Shown: piece after piece, positions 47,726 through 57,470 of the stretch
How the letters are laid out: every line of letters starts with the position of its first letter
Numbering within the stretch: position 1 is the first letter of the stretch
Assembly: GCF_001282625.1 (NCBI RefSeq)
Contig: NZ_CTEJ01000001.1
Location: 1-64,000, forward strand
DNA from: Lascolabacillus massiliensis
GTDB taxonomy: Bacteria > Bacteroidota > Bacteroidia > Bacteroidales > Dysgonomonadaceae
Length of the DNA stretch: 64,000 nt
Direction of reading: 5' to 3'
Notes under the pieces: generated by a model
The model's input: the letters and a program-made list of their open reading frames with translations, nothing else
Told to the model about the DNA's origin: nothing
Database searches by the model: none
Translations under genes and position numbers: made by a program

Positions 47726-47733
47726 CAAATATA
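47726..47733 (-). promoter_or_regulatory. Possible -7 element of the HD hydrolase
   Basis: Minus-strand TATATTTG, exact match, directly after the waaA stop; would give a long leader of about 145 nt. No convincing -33. Confidence 0.3.
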
Positions 47734-48951
47734 TCAAAAGATATGATTTAAAATAGTATTTGTTGCACCTGAATTGCTAAAGATATAATTTTTAGCCTCT
47801 TTACCGGCTTTTTCTCTCAATTCGGGCTCGTTGATAAACGACTCCATCAATTTGTTAAATTCAGCTCTGTTTTTTATTGTAAATCCACCTCCGGTTGCGA
47901 TCAGGTCGTGAGCTTCTCTGAATTTTATAAAATTGGGCCCGAAAATTACAGGAATACCATAAACAGCAGCTTCAGGAAGATTGTGTATGCCATCACCAAA
48001 TCCTCCGCCTATGTATCCTATATCTGCGTAACGGTATACTGAAGCAAGCAGGCCAAAGCAGTCAATGATCATACAATCGGCATTCACTGTATCAGTGTCA
48101 GTTAAACCGGAGTATCTTTGTGAGGGGCGACTAAGCTTCTTTTCTATTTCAGTAAGATGTGACTCATCTATTTCGTGTGGTGCAATGATGAGTTTTAGGT
48201 TTGGGTGACTGTTAAAGTAATTTATAAAAATATCTTCATCAGCAGGCCATGAGCTTCCTGCTATAAAAATAATTGAGCCTTTATCAATAAATTTCTCTAC
48301 TATAGGCAGGTTTACTGTCTGTTTCTGAATCTCAATTACCCTGTCTATCCTTGTATCGCCCGCTACAGTTACATTTTTTATCCCATGTTTTTGGAGTAAT
48401 TTGTGTGATTCATCATCCTGTACAAAAAAGTGCGTGTATAAAGAGAGCATATTTCTGTATGGTGATCGCAATTTTTTGAAAAAGGATTGATTTTTTCGAA
48501 AAATAGCGGATACCAGATATACAGGGATTCTCCTTTGATAAATTTCATTAATATAGTTGTACCAGAACTCATATTTTATGAAGATTACCATATGAGGATT
48601 TGTAAGCTCAAGAAACCTTCTGGCATTCTTTTTTGTATCAAATGGGAGATATGTTACTATGTCGGCAAGAGGGTAGTTATACCTTACTTCATATCCCGAA
48701 GGAGAGAAAAATGTAAGTAGTATTTTATATTCCGGTTTGCTGTTTTTTATCTCTTCAATAATAGGGCGGGCCTGTTCGAACTCGCCTAGTGAAGCAACAT
48801 GAAACCATATATATTTTGCTTTTTTGTCAATCTCTTTCTCAAGCAGATTAAATACACTCTTATGTCCATCTATCATCAGCCTTGCTTTCCTCTTGAACGG
48901 AGAAACAAGGCGTATAAATAGCGACATGAAGTAAATTCCCAGGTTATACAT
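47734..48951 (-). CDS. waaA: 3-Deoxy-D-manno-octulosonic acid transferase
   Basis: Attaches Kdo to lipid A (LPS inner core). 405 residues, one N-terminal membrane anchor segment, GT30 fold: [38 protein letters not shown] and [25 protein letters not shown]. The ATG overlaps the gltX stop by 8 nt, so the two form an operon. Confidence 0.94.
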   Translation of the reverse strand: MYNLGIYFMSLFIRLVSPFKRKARLMIDGHKSVFNLLEKEIDKKAKYIWFHVASLGEFEQARPIIEEIKNSKPEYKILLTFFSPSGYEVRYNYPLADIVTYLPFDTKKNARRFLELTNPHMVIFIKYEFWYNYINEIYQRRIPVYLVSAIFRKNQSFFKKLRSPYRNMLSLYTHFFVQDDESHKLLQKHGIKNVTVAGDTRIDRVIEIQKQTVNLPIVEKFIDKGSIIFIAGSSWPADEDIFINYFNSHPNLKLIIAPHEIDESHLTEIEKKLSRPSQRYSGLTDTDTVNADCMIIDCFGLLASVYRYADIGYIGGGFGDGIHNLPEAAVYGIPVIFGPNFIKFREAHDLIATGGGFTIKNRAEFNKLMESFINEPELREKAGKEAKNYIFSNSGATNTILNHIF

Positions 48952-50473
48952 TTTCCTGAATCTCTATTCTTTTTATAGCAGTTAGGAGTCTCTTGTTTGT
49001 CTCTTCTTTTCCAATTAATTCGGTAATGTCGAACATATGTGGACCTTTTCCTTCACCTACGATAGCTAGTCGGTATGCATTCATAATATTACCTGTGTGA
49101 AGTTCATTGGTTTTAATCCACTCCATAACGACTTTTTCCTGATTATGTGCACTGAAGTCTACCATCTGCATGTTGAGGTCTATCAACTGCTGCATATGTT
49201 CGGGTGTTTCCTTTTTCCAGCGTTTACGAACGGTTTTTTCATCGTATGTTTCGGGAGCAAGGAAGAAGAAAGAGGATTGTTCCCACAGGTCACTAACAAA
49301 GGTTGCTCTGTCCTTTACAAGTGAAACCACTTTTGATATTTTTTCCGTTGTAGAGGATATACCTTTCTCAGTCAGTAACGGTACAAAGAGTTTGGCCAGC
49401 TCTTCATCCGGCATTCTTGCTATATATTGGTGATTATACCACTTTGCCTTCTCAATATCAAATTTTGCACCACTCTTACTGCATCTCTCAAAAGAAAATG
49501 CTTCAACCAGCTCTTCAAGTGAGAATATCTCCTGCTCTGTACCGGGGTTCCAACCAAGGAATGCAAGAAAGTTTATGATTGCTTCATGTAGATAACCTTT
49601 TTCGCGATAACCTGATGAGATTTCCGAAGTCTGCGGATCTTTCCACTCAAGTGGGAATACAGGGAACCCTAATCTGTCACCATCTCTCTTGCTTAGTTTT
49701 CCTTTGCCGTCAGGTTTTAGAAGCAGAGGCAGATGAGCAAAAGAGGGCATAGTATCTTCCCATTCTAAGCTTTGATAGAGCCAAACATGCAAAGGTGCTG
49801 ATGGTAACCACTCTTCACCCCTTATTACATGAGTGATTTTCATAAGGTGATCATCAACCACATTAGCAAGGTGATAGGTAGGAAGTTCATCTGCAGATTT
49901 ATAAATCACCTTATCATCAAGCACAGAGGAGTTTATAACAACTTTTCCTCTTATCATATCATTTACGGTTATATCTATTCCCGGTTCAATCTTTATTCTT
50001 ACAACATACTGTGTTCCGGCTGATATAAGGGCATCTGTTTCTTCTTCAGAAAGTGTCAGAGAATTTCTCATTAAATTTCTGGTAGATGCATCATATTGGA
50101 AGTTAGATATTTCAGATCTTTTTGAGTCCAGCTCCTCCGGAGTATCAAATGCAATATACGCTGCACCTTTGTCAAGAAGCTGATTTACATATTTCTTATA
50201 AATCTCTTTGCGTTCAGATTGTCTGTATGGACCATATTCGCCGCCTTTGGAAGGACTCTCATCAAAAGTCAGTCCCAGCCAGTCGAAAGTCTCCTGTATA
50301 TACTCTTCTGCACCGGGTACAAACCTTGCTGAGTCGGTATCCTCGATACGAAGAATAAAATCACCACCTTTTTGTTTTGTATAAAGATAATTATATAATG
50401 CAGTGCGAACACCACCAATATGCAGCGGTCCTGTTGGACTGGGTGCAAACCTTACTCTTACTTTTTGATTCAT
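48944..50473 (-). CDS. gltX: Glutamyl-tRNA synthetase
   Basis: Charges tRNA-Glu. 509 residues from the ATG at 50473. The longer reading from 50509 starts within or before the predicted promoter (50497-50504), so 50473 is chosen. Signature HIGG (class I HIGH) in [14 protein letters not shown] and KLSKRDGDR (KMSKS) are present. It overlaps waaA by 8 nt. Confidence 0.96.
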   Translation of the reverse strand: MNQKVRVRFAPSPTGPLHIGGVRTALYNYLYTKQKGGDFILRIEDTDSARFVPGAEEYIQETFDWLGLTFDESPSKGGEYGPYRQSERKEIYKKYVNQLLDKGAAYIAFDTPEELDSKRSEISNFQYDASTRNLMRNSLTLSEEETDALISAGTQYVVRIKIEPGIDITVNDMIRGKVVINSSVLDDKVIYKSADELPTYHLANVVDDHLMKITHVIRGEEWLPSAPLHVWLYQSLEWEDTMPSFAHLPLLLKPDGKGKLSKRDGDRLGFPVFPLEWKDPQTSEISSGYREKGYLHEAIINFLAFLGWNPGTEQEIFSLEELVEAFSFERCSKSGAKFDIEKAKWYNHQYIARMPDEELAKLFVPLLTEKGISSTTEKISKVVSLVKDRATFVSDLWEQSSFFFLAPETYDEKTVRKRWKKETPEHMQQLIDLNMQMVDFSAHNQEKVVMEWIKTNELHTGNIMNAYRLAIVGEGKGPHMFDITELIGKEETNKRLLTAIKRIEIQENV

Positions 50474-50496
50474 TATTATGGATGTCGTTGAATGTG

Positions 50497-50527
50497 CAAA
50501 GATATGCAAAATAGATAAATTCTCAAT
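50497..50527 (-). promoter_or_regulatory. gltX-waaA promoter
   Basis: Minus-strand TATCTTTG (50497-50504), exact -7; ATTG (50524-50527) 19 bp upstream. Fixes the gltX start at 50473. Confidence 0.6.
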
Positions 50528-50539
50528 ATCAAAATATTG

Positions 50540-51163
50540 TCACAGATAGAATGTGGACTCATTTCCCATGTTGAAAAGAAGATCTAATATGCTCAAATTG
50601 TTCTGAAATCCAAGCTTGTCTGAGAAGACCTGGTAATATGGCCTGGTTATAAATTCAGAAGGGCGTTTAGGGTGAATAGTCTCACGCAGATCAACTAAAC
50701 TTTCTGATATTTCAGTTATATAGGTTTCTGTGTAGGTTATCTCTGTCTCTATCCCTGTCAGCCTGCAGATCAATGTTCGCAGCTGTTCGTTAAAGTCATG
50801 AAGAAAAGTAATCTTTTTTTCATAAAACGGTCTAAAGTCATCCTCATAATATTGAAAAAAAGGAGTCGAGTTGTAAGCCGAAGTAATGGCATTCCAATGG
50901 AGGTGACGCCAGTTGCCATGCTCGGCAATTCGAATATCCTTCATCAATGATTTGGTGCTCTTGGGCTTCTCTATTGGAATACTAAGAGGAAGTGGACCAT
51001 TTGCCCCTGCAATAATACATCTGTTGCGATATGACTGTTTCTGATAGTTGTCGTTAATCTCAATAATAGCCTTGTTGCACCTGTTAAGAGCATAGTAATA
51101 CTCTATTGGCGCAAGATAAAGAGACGATAACAGGGTTACAGAAGAGGAATCCGAAGATGTCAT
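50540..51163 (-). CDS. WbqC-like family protein
   Basis: 207 residues of the WbqC-like family, which is tied to surface polysaccharide or natural-product clusters and often lacks proven activity. SLYLAPIEYYYAL at the start, the NDNYQKQSYRNRC block, GPLPLSIPI and RHLHWNAITSAYNSTPFFQYY are the family pattern. The ATG overlaps the lepB stop by 4 nt. Third gene of dapB-lepB-wbqC. Confidence 0.85.
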   Translation of the reverse strand: MTSSDSSSVTLLSSLYLAPIEYYYALNRCNKAIIEINDNYQKQSYRNRCIIAGANGPLPLSIPIEKPKSTKSLMKDIRIAEHGNWRHLHWNAITSAYNSTPFFQYYEDDFRPFYEKKITFLHDFNEQLRTLICRLTGIETEITYTETYITEISESLVDLRETIHPKRPSEFITRPYYQVFSDKLGFQNNLSILDLLFNMGNESTFYL

Positions 51164-52629
51164 GCTGAAACTTTAGCACTGCGGAACAGCCTGTTCCAGC
51201 GTATTTTACCTTTAAACCATGCTCTGTCTTTTTCAAGAGACAGCCAGATTAGCTGGGGCTGACCTACAATATGATCCTCTGGTACAAATCCCCATGAGCG
51301 TGAGTCGGCAGAATTATGTCTGTTGTCACCCATCATGAAATAGTAGTCATATTTAAAAGTATAGGAGTCTGACTCCTCACCATTGATGAAAACCTTACCA
51401 TCACGATAAGCAAAGTCGTTGCCCTCATAATTCTTTATACATCTTTCGTATGTTGCAACCTTATAATCCAAATTACTGTCGAAAGTGATTGTTTCACCTT
51501 TTTTGGGTATCCAGAGAGGACCGTAATTATCTCTTGTCCACTGTGTATTATAGTCGAGTGGGAAATAGTAGCTTGTTCCCGGCAGTTCCCTCTCTTTTAT
51601 TATTTCCCATACAAAAGGCTTCGACTCTAACTCCTCTATCATATCGTTTGTTAGTGGTATACCGAAATAGACTCTGCCATTGTTACCATTTCGAGGTTTC
51701 AGATTGAATATTGACATACTAAGGCTGTCAACATCAGCAAGGTCTTGAGAACGGGATACAATCTGTCCGTAACTGTTTTGAGTGTTGTAGTCGGCAATAT
51801 TTATTCCCAGTTTACTAAATACATCAGAAGATATTATAGTTCCATCTGTATGTATCATATAGTTATGCTGTGACAGTCTGGGGTTTGGAATGTAATTGCC
51901 ATCGATGAAGACAGAGTCATTTTTTAATTCTATTGTTTCACCCGGTAGCCCAATACATCTTTTTACATAGTTTTCTCTTCTGTCGACAGGACGATAGACT
52001 ATATCTCCATAAGTACGTTTATCTGCACGAACACCTTCACTGCCATTTGGATGGAGTTTTGATAACAGGTAGAAATCAATTCCCTGCTGATTCAATGCAA
52101 CTGTATCTCCCACGGGGAAATTGAATACAACTATGTCATTTCTTTTAACTTTACCAAATCCTTTAAGTCTGTTGTATTTCCACTGTGGCTTCTCGATGTA
52201 TGACTTACCGCCGGTTACAGGCATTGTGTGCTGTGCAAGCGGAAATGAAAGAGGTGTAATTGGGGCACGGGGACCGTAACTCAGTTTGCTTACAGCCAGA
52301 AAGTCCCCAACCAAGAGTGACTTCTCAAGAGAGGATGTCGGTATTTGATAATTCTGGAAAAAGAATGTATTAATAAAATATACAGCTATTAATGCAAAAA
52401 CAATTGCGTCAACCCATTCCATAGTTTTACGGAAAAGATCATTTTTTGATTTCTTCCAGAATCCCCAGGGAATGAATTTGGAAATATATATATCAAGAAA
52501 AAGCAGTATAAACAGTAATACCCATGGTGATTGCGACCAAAATGAGAATAAAATGGTGAGTATTGTCCATACTACAAACCATAGCCATTGTCTGCCCGAG
52601 GCTTGTCCAAAACGTTCTTTTAGAGTCAT
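51160..52629 (-). CDS. lepB: Signal peptidase I
   Basis: 489 residues, long because of Bacteroidetes insertions (E. coli 324). Three N-terminal membrane helices (about 14-31, 36-52, 70-92), catalytic Ser100 in PTSSLEKSL, catalytic Lys223 in VKRCIGLPGE, and the C-terminal MMGDNRHNSADSR and WGFVPEDHIVGQ boxes. It removes signal peptides of exported proteins. It follows dapB by 23 bp and is coupled to wbqC. Confidence 0.95.
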   Translation of the reverse strand: MTLKERFGQASGRQWLWFVVWTILTILFSFWSQSPWVLLFILLFLDIYISKFIPWGFWKKSKNDLFRKTMEWVDAIVFALIAVYFINTFFFQNYQIPTSSLEKSLLVGDFLAVSKLSYGPRAPITPLSFPLAQHTMPVTGGKSYIEKPQWKYNRLKGFGKVKRNDIVVFNFPVGDTVALNQQGIDFYLLSKLHPNGSEGVRADKRTYGDIVYRPVDRRENYVKRCIGLPGETIELKNDSVFIDGNYIPNPRLSQHNYMIHTDGTIISSDVFSKLGINIADYNTQNSYGQIVSRSQDLADVDSLSMSIFNLKPRNGNNGRVYFGIPLTNDMIEELESKPFVWEIIKERELPGTSYYFPLDYNTQWTRDNYGPLWIPKKGETITFDSNLDYKVATYERCIKNYEGNDFAYRDGKVFINGEESDSYTFKYDYYFMMGDNRHNSADSRSWGFVPEDHIVGQPQLIWLSLEKDRAWFKGKIRWNRLFRSAKVSA

Positions 52630-52652
52630 ATTCTATATTATTTGTCTTATGA

Positions 52653-53384
52653 TTAAAGATTACCAAGCATGTCTTTCATGCCAAGAAATCCTTTCTTACC
52701 TTTTGTGAATTCAGCGGCAAGAACTGCCCCAAGGGCAAATCCCTTGCGACTTTTAGCATCATGTGTTATTTTAATGATATCTGCTTCTGATTCATAGATC
52801 ACGGTGTGAATACCAGGTACCTCACCTTCACGGAATGATTTGATTTTCAGGTCGTGGCCGGTGGAGTCGGTTGTGTTGTTATCATCTAATATCCAACCGC
52901 TTTTCCTGTCAATATTTGAAATAATGTCTTCAGCAAGAGTTATTGCAGTCCCACTGGGAGCATCCAGTTTATGTATATGATGTGTCTCTTCCATGCTTAC
53001 ATCATAGTCGGTAAACCTGTTCATCAGCTTAGCCAGGTAGTTGTTAAGCGCAAAAAAGAGGTTTACACCGAGACTAAAATTTGAAGCGTAGAAAAAGGTT
53101 TTTCCGTTTACCTCACACTCTTTTATTATCTCATCTAAATGCTCAAGCCAGCCTGTTGTTCCTGAAACTACCGGAACATCTGCTGCAAATGCATTTCTAT
53201 AGTTGCTAAGTGCACTTTTTGGTGAAGTAAATTCAATTGCAACATCAGCACTCCTGAATGAATCGGTTTGAAATTTATCCTCTTCATTTATATCTATTGT
53301 ACAAACTACCTCATGTCCTCTTTGCAGGGCTATTTTCTCAATTTCACGCCCCATCTTACCATATCCTATAAGTGCTATTTTCAT
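52653..53384 (-). CDS. dapB: 4-Hydroxy-tetrahydrodipicolinate reductase
   Basis: Lysine and diaminopimelate synthesis. 243 residues from the ATG at 53384; an in-frame Met at 53417 lies upstream of the promoter and is unlikely. NAD(P) loop IGYGKMGREI, HHIHKLDAPSGTA catalytic block and GTTGWLEHL are present. Confidence 0.94.
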   Translation of the reverse strand: MKIALIGYGKMGREIEKIALQRGHEVVCTIDINEEDKFQTDSFRSADVAIEFTSPKSALSNYRNAFAADVPVVSGTTGWLEHLDEIIKECEVNGKTFFYASNFSLGVNLFFALNNYLAKLMNRFTDYDVSMEETHHIHKLDAPSGTAITLAEDIISNIDRKSGWILDDNNTTDSTGHDLKIKSFREGEVPGIHTVIYESEADIIKITHDAKSRKGFALGAVLAAEFTKGKKGFLGMKDMLGNL

Positions 53385-53406
53385 TTGTTTCAATACTTTT
53401 GAGTAG

Positions 53407-53414
53407 CAAAAATA
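53407..53414 (-). promoter_or_regulatory. dapB-lepB-wbqC -7 element
   Basis: Minus-strand TATTTTTG, exact TAnnTTTG match, 23 bp before the ATG at 53384; supports that start. Confidence 0.45.
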
Positions 53415-53460
53415 CAAAAATTGGCCGACTTACACTATTAATGTATAAAATTGAAGAAAA

Positions 53461-54483
53461 TTAGAGCCAACCTTGCTCTTTATACCATTGCACGGTTTTT
53501 TCAACACCCTGTTTCAACCTGTATTTGGGTTTGAAATTGATATCCTCTTTCAGAGGGGTTATGTCACATGCCCAGTTGCGTTGCTTCATTATACGATATT
53601 TGTCACTGTTGAAAGTGGATGCCTTTCCTAAAAGTGAAGCTGCTTTTTCACTTATCACTGCAGCCGGTTTTACAAGAAAAAGAGGGATTTTAAATCGTAT
53701 AACATACTTCTTATTCAGAGCATCCTGCACAATTTTATTAAACTCTGTATCAGTATATATATCGCCATCAGCTACAATATATTCTTTTCTGACAATACCT
53801 TTTTCCAATAGTTTGAAGATCACATCAACCAAGTCTTCACTGTAGATAAATGTTAGTATCTGTTTTTTAAATCCAGCACCAATATCCAGACCGCTTTTAA
53901 CAGCCTTCATAAGAATATAATAGTCTTTGTCTCTAGGTCCGTATACACCTGTTGGCCTGATAATCAGATAGGGAAAGTCTTTGAGTCCCTTTAGAAAGTT
54001 TTCTGCTTTCAGTTTACTTTTTCCATATGCTGTGGTAGGGTTTGGTATATGATCGTTTTTTAAAGGGGTGTAGCCAAACTCATCTCCTGAACCCATTACA
54101 CTCAAAGAACTCATCAATACAAAGGCCTCCGGAACAGCATCAATTTCTATCAGGGATTCTGCTAAATTGCGTGTCTGTATGTAGTTGACATTATCGAAAT
54201 CTGATTTACGGATAGCTTTTGTTAAACCTGCAATGTGAATAATATAATCGAACTTTCCATGCTTTTCAGCCAGATCTGTTAACTGATTCATGAGACTGTT
54301 TTTATTTGAGCAATCAAGGAAGGCAAACTGAATGCGACTGTCTGTCAAATACTTTCGACTACTGCTGCTTCTAATGCCTGCCCAGGTATCATATCCCAGT
54401 TCAATTGCTTTGTCAACTGCCGTGCTTCCGATAAAACCGCTGGCTCCGGTTATAAGTACCTTTTTTTTGATCATCTGTTTCAT
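53461..54483 (-). CDS. NAD-dependent epimerase/dehydratase (extended SDR)
   Basis: 340 residues. Rossmann fold with VLITGASGFIGST, catalytic Tyr-x3-Lys in TAYGKSKLKAE and SSLSVMG, resembling nucleotide-sugar epimerases and 3-beta-HSD-like enzymes. A second Met (MIKKKV, 54474) fits the predicted transcription start better than 54483. Substrate not assignable. Monocistronic. Confidence 0.85.
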   Translation of the reverse strand: MKQMIKKKVLITGASGFIGSTAVDKAIELGYDTWAGIRSSSSRKYLTDSRIQFAFLDCSNKNSLMNQLTDLAEKHGKFDYIIHIAGLTKAIRKSDFDNVNYIQTRNLAESLIEIDAVPEAFVLMSSLSVMGSGDEFGYTPLKNDHIPNPTTAYGKSKLKAENFLKGLKDFPYLIIRPTGVYGPRDKDYYILMKAVKSGLDIGAGFKKQILTFIYSEDLVDVIFKLLEKGIVRKEYIVADGDIYTDTEFNKIVQDALNKKYVIRFKIPLFLVKPAAVISEKAASLLGKASTFNSDKYRIMKQRNWACDITPLKEDINFKPKYRLKQGVEKTVQWYKEQGWL

Positions 54484-54494
54484 CTTAACTATTG

Positions 54495-54502
54495 CAAAAA
54501 TA
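54495..54502 (-). promoter_or_regulatory. -7 element of the epimerase gene
   Basis: Minus-strand TATTTTTG, exact match. The predicted start of transcription near 54490 would leave a leader of only about 7 nt to 54483. Confidence 0.4.
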
Positions 54503-54616
54503 GCAATTACCTAATGATTTAAAAGTAGTGTTATTGCGAATTTTTTATTACTTTGCATAACTAAAACAGTGTTTGGATTGTTTTAGTATCAATTGGAATC
54601 TAAATCAAAAAGAATT

Positions 54617-56764
54617 ATGAGTAAAAAAGCAGCCTCGCAGGAACCTTTATCAAAACCGAGAAAAAAAGATTTAACCGTATTAATTACTGACTTCCTGACA
54701 GAGAATAAAGATAAACAATTTAACTATAAGCAAATTGCTGCAGCTTTAAATGTTAAAGGAGAGGATGGTAGGAGAGTACTTATTAAGGTGCTTGATAAAC
54801 TGCGTGATGATGATATTATTCTTGAATCATCAAGAGGTAGGTATAGAATAAATAACAGAGGATTGATCCTTGATGGACGGTTTGAAAGGAGAAGCAACGG
54901 AAAGAATTTCTTTGTTCCGGACGACGATGGTAATATTATATATATCCCTGAGCGAAACAGCAAGCATGCGATGAATGGTGACCGGGTTCGTATACAGCTT
55001 CTTGCAAAAAGAAAACGTGCCGATACCGAAGGTGCAGTGATTGAGATTCTTGAACGTGCTCAGAGCAGATTTGTAGGTGTTCTGGAGGTGCAGAGACATT
55101 TTGCTTTTCTTGTAATGGATAGCAAGTATCTCTCTAACGATATATTTATCCCTAAAGAAGAGCTCAGAGGTGCAAAGAATGGGGATAAGGTGGTAGTAGA
55201 AATTGTTGAATGGCCGGAGAAAGCTAATAATCCTGTTGGTAAGGTCATAGATATTTTGGGTGTACCTGGGCAGAATGATACAGAGATGCATGCTATTTTA
55301 GCTCAATATGATCTTCCATATAAGTATCCTGAAAATATTGAAAAATATGCTGACACAATTTCGGATAAAATTGATAGGAATGAGATATCCAGAAGAGAAG
55401 ACTTCAGGGATGTGTTTACTATAACTATCGACCCTAAAGATGCAAAGGATTTTGATGATGCTATCTCCTTCAGGCAGTTGGCTCCAAATCTCTGGGAGGT
55501 TGGGGTGCATATTGCTGATGTAACTCATTATGTAAAACCGGGCGATCTTGTTGATGTAGAAGCTGAGAAAAGAGCAACCTCAGTCTATCTTGTTGATCGT
55601 ACAATTCCAATGCTGCCAGAGAGGTTAAGCAACGGTTTGTGTTCTCTCAGACCAAATGAGGAGAAATTATGTTTCTCTGTCATATTCAATATGAACGATA
55701 AGGCTGAGGTTAAAAAGTCAAGAATAGCAAGAACTGTAATAAAATCAGATAGCCGACTTACATATGAGGAAGCACAAACAGTTATTGAAACAGGTAAAGG
55801 TGCTTTTGCAACAGAAATACTCAAGCTTAATGATCTCGCAAAGCAGTTGCGTGATAGAAGATTTGCCAATGGGGCAATAAATTTCGAGAGATATGAGGTT
55901 AAATTTAATCTTGATGAAAAGGGTAAACCTCTTGGAGTATTCTTCAAGGAGTCTAAAGAGGCAAATCACCTGATTGAGGAGCTGATGCTTCTTGCAAACA
56001 AAACTGTTGCAGAAGTTATAGGCAAGGTACCTAAAGATAAAAAAGCCAAGGCATTTGTTTACAGGGTACATGATGTTCCTGACCCTGAGAAGCTGGATAC
56101 GTTTAATGCTTTTATTCTACGCTTTGGTCATAAGATGAAAACATCAGGAACAAAAACAGAAGTTGCAAAAAGTCTGAACTCCGTACTTGATAAAGTGCAG
56201 GGACGCCCTGAAGAGAATCTTGTGGAAACTATTGCAATTCGAACAATGTCAAAGGCTATCTACTCTACAAAGAATGTAGGACATTATGGTCTGGCATTTG
56301 ACTATTACACACATTTCACTTCTCCTATACGAAGGTATCCTGATATGCTTGTTCATAGATTACTTGAGAGATACCTAAATGGTGGTAAGAGTGCAGATCA
56401 GAATACACTTGAGGCTCAAAGTAAACATTGTTCTGATATGGAACAGGTTGCAGCAAATGCTGAACGTGATTCAATAAAATATAAGCAGGTAGAGTTTATG
56501 TCCGACAAGCTCGGTAAGGTTTATGATGGAGTAGTATCAGGAGTTACGGAGTGGGGGATATATGTTGAGATCAACGAAAATAAATGTGAGGGAATGATTC
56601 CGATCAGGGAGCTGGACGATGATTTCTATGAACTGGATGAAAAGAATTACAGGCTGGTAGGGCGTCGTACCAGAAGAGAATACAGACTCGGGCAACCTGT
56701 TACAATCAAAGTTGCAAAAGCAAATCTAGAACGCAGGCAACTGGACTTTATCTTTGCGAATTGA
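54617..56764 (+). CDS. rnr: Ribonuclease R
   Basis: 3'-5' exoribonuclease. 715 residues from the ATG at 54617; an upstream TTG at 54593 is a poorer start. N-terminal helix-turn-helix-like region and cold-shock domains (about 20-235), RNB catalytic domain with the DAKDFDDAIS Asp cluster and RLSNGLCSLRPNEEKL, TSPIRRYPDMLVH, and a C-terminal S1 domain (from about 630). A near-consensus TTACTTTG (54548-54555) is the likely promoter. Its last 17 nt overlap the convergent gene at 56748. Confidence 0.95.
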   Translation: MSKKAASQEPLSKPRKKDLTVLITDFLTENKDKQFNYKQIAAALNVKGEDGRRVLIKVLDKLRDDDIILESSRGRYRINNRGLILDGRFERRSNGKNFFVPDDDGNIIYIPERNSKHAMNGDRVRIQLLAKRKRADTEGAVIEILERAQSRFVGVLEVQRHFAFLVMDSKYLSNDIFIPKEELRGAKNGDKVVVEIVEWPEKANNPVGKVIDILGVPGQNDTEMHAILAQYDLPYKYPENIEKYADTISDKIDRNEISRREDFRDVFTITIDPKDAKDFDDAISFRQLAPNLWEVGVHIADVTHYVKPGDLVDVEAEKRATSVYLVDRTIPMLPERLSNGLCSLRPNEEKLCFSVIFNMNDKAEVKKSRIARTVIKSDSRLTYEEAQTVIETGKGAFATEILKLNDLAKQLRDRRFANGAINFERYEVKFNLDEKGKPLGVFFKESKEANHLIEELMLLANKTVAEVIGKVPKDKKAKAFVYRVHDVPDPEKLDTFNAFILRFGHKMKTSGTKTEVAKSLNSVLDKVQGRPEENLVETIAIRTMSKAIYSTKNVGHYGLAFDYYTHFTSPIRRYPDMLVHRLLERYLNGGKSADQNTLEAQSKHCSDMEQVAANAERDSIKYKQVEFMSDKLGKVYDGVVSGVTEWGIYVEINENKCEGMIPIRELDDDFYELDEKNYRLVGRRTRREYRLGQPVTIKVAKANLERRQLDFIFAN

Positions 56765-57470
56765 TCAGTTTTTTAAAAATAGTGGTCTTTCCAAAAGCGT
56801 GTTGGAAAAATACTGGTCCGGTGAACTCTTTCTTTTCCCACTCAGCAGGGTTATTGAGGTTGGGAAATGGTGACAGGTAATATTTACGGTCGCTGTTGTC
56901 AACTATCAGATAACCTCCTGCTTTAATGTGGGGAATGGCTCTTTTTATGCATGAATTTCTTGCTCGCCCATCAACAACAATTATATCGAAATATCCTTTT
57001 TCGTAACTATCTATTGACCTGACATAATCCTCATATGAAAGTCCTGATGAATTTTTTTCTTTTGAAGCAAAATCATCAGGATTTTCCGGATCTAACTTAT
57101 TGAAATAATCAACCGGTTTACCCTCAATTCCTATTAGTGAAGCATTATTAAGCTTGAGCTCCTTAATCTTCTTTTGAAGTGAATTCAACCAGTATATATC
57201 GTGCTCAACTGATATCACCTCTTTGCATCTGATAGCAAAAAATATTGTTGATCCTCCTGAACCCCATTCAAAAACTCTCATACTTTTATTGCATATCTTT
57301 TCAAGGAACTTTATAGCATCATAGGTAATCCATGGTAAACCCAGACTTAAAGTGCTTTCACCCGATTTCTTATCTCTATGCCATCTCCTGTACTGTTTGA
57401 TATGAGATAATGTTCTGTTTTCGATCGCAAATTGAGCAGCAAAGCGTATGAATAGTAATGAGTCCTTCAT
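56748..57470 (-). CDS. Class I SAM-dependent methyltransferase-like protein
   Basis: 240 residues. Rossmann fold with a SAM-like loop FEWGSGGSTIFFA and DIIVVDGRARNS, IPHIKAGGYLIVDNSD. It resembles sugar or amino-acid methyltransferase-like genes seen in polysaccharide clusters. It overlaps the flippase gene by 4 nt (ATGA), so it forms an operon with it and may modify an exported glycan (inference). The family hit is clear only at fold level. Confidence 0.75.
   Translation of the reverse strand: MKDSLLFIRFAAQFAIENRTLSHIKQYRRWHRDKKSGESTLSLGLPWITYDAIKFLEKICNKSMRVFEWGSGGSTIFFAIRCKEVISVEHDIYWLNSLQKKIKELKLNNASLIGIEGKPVDYFNKLDPENPDDFASKEKNSSGLSYEDYVRSIDSYEKGYFDIIVVDGRARNSCIKRAIPHIKAGGYLIVDNSDRKYYLSPFPNLNNPAEWEKKEFTGPVFFQHAFGKTTIFKKLINSQR

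Noticed and set aside
54830-55291. 153-codon minus-strand frame inside rnr
   Set aside because: Shadow of a strong conserved gene; no promoter or motif of its own.
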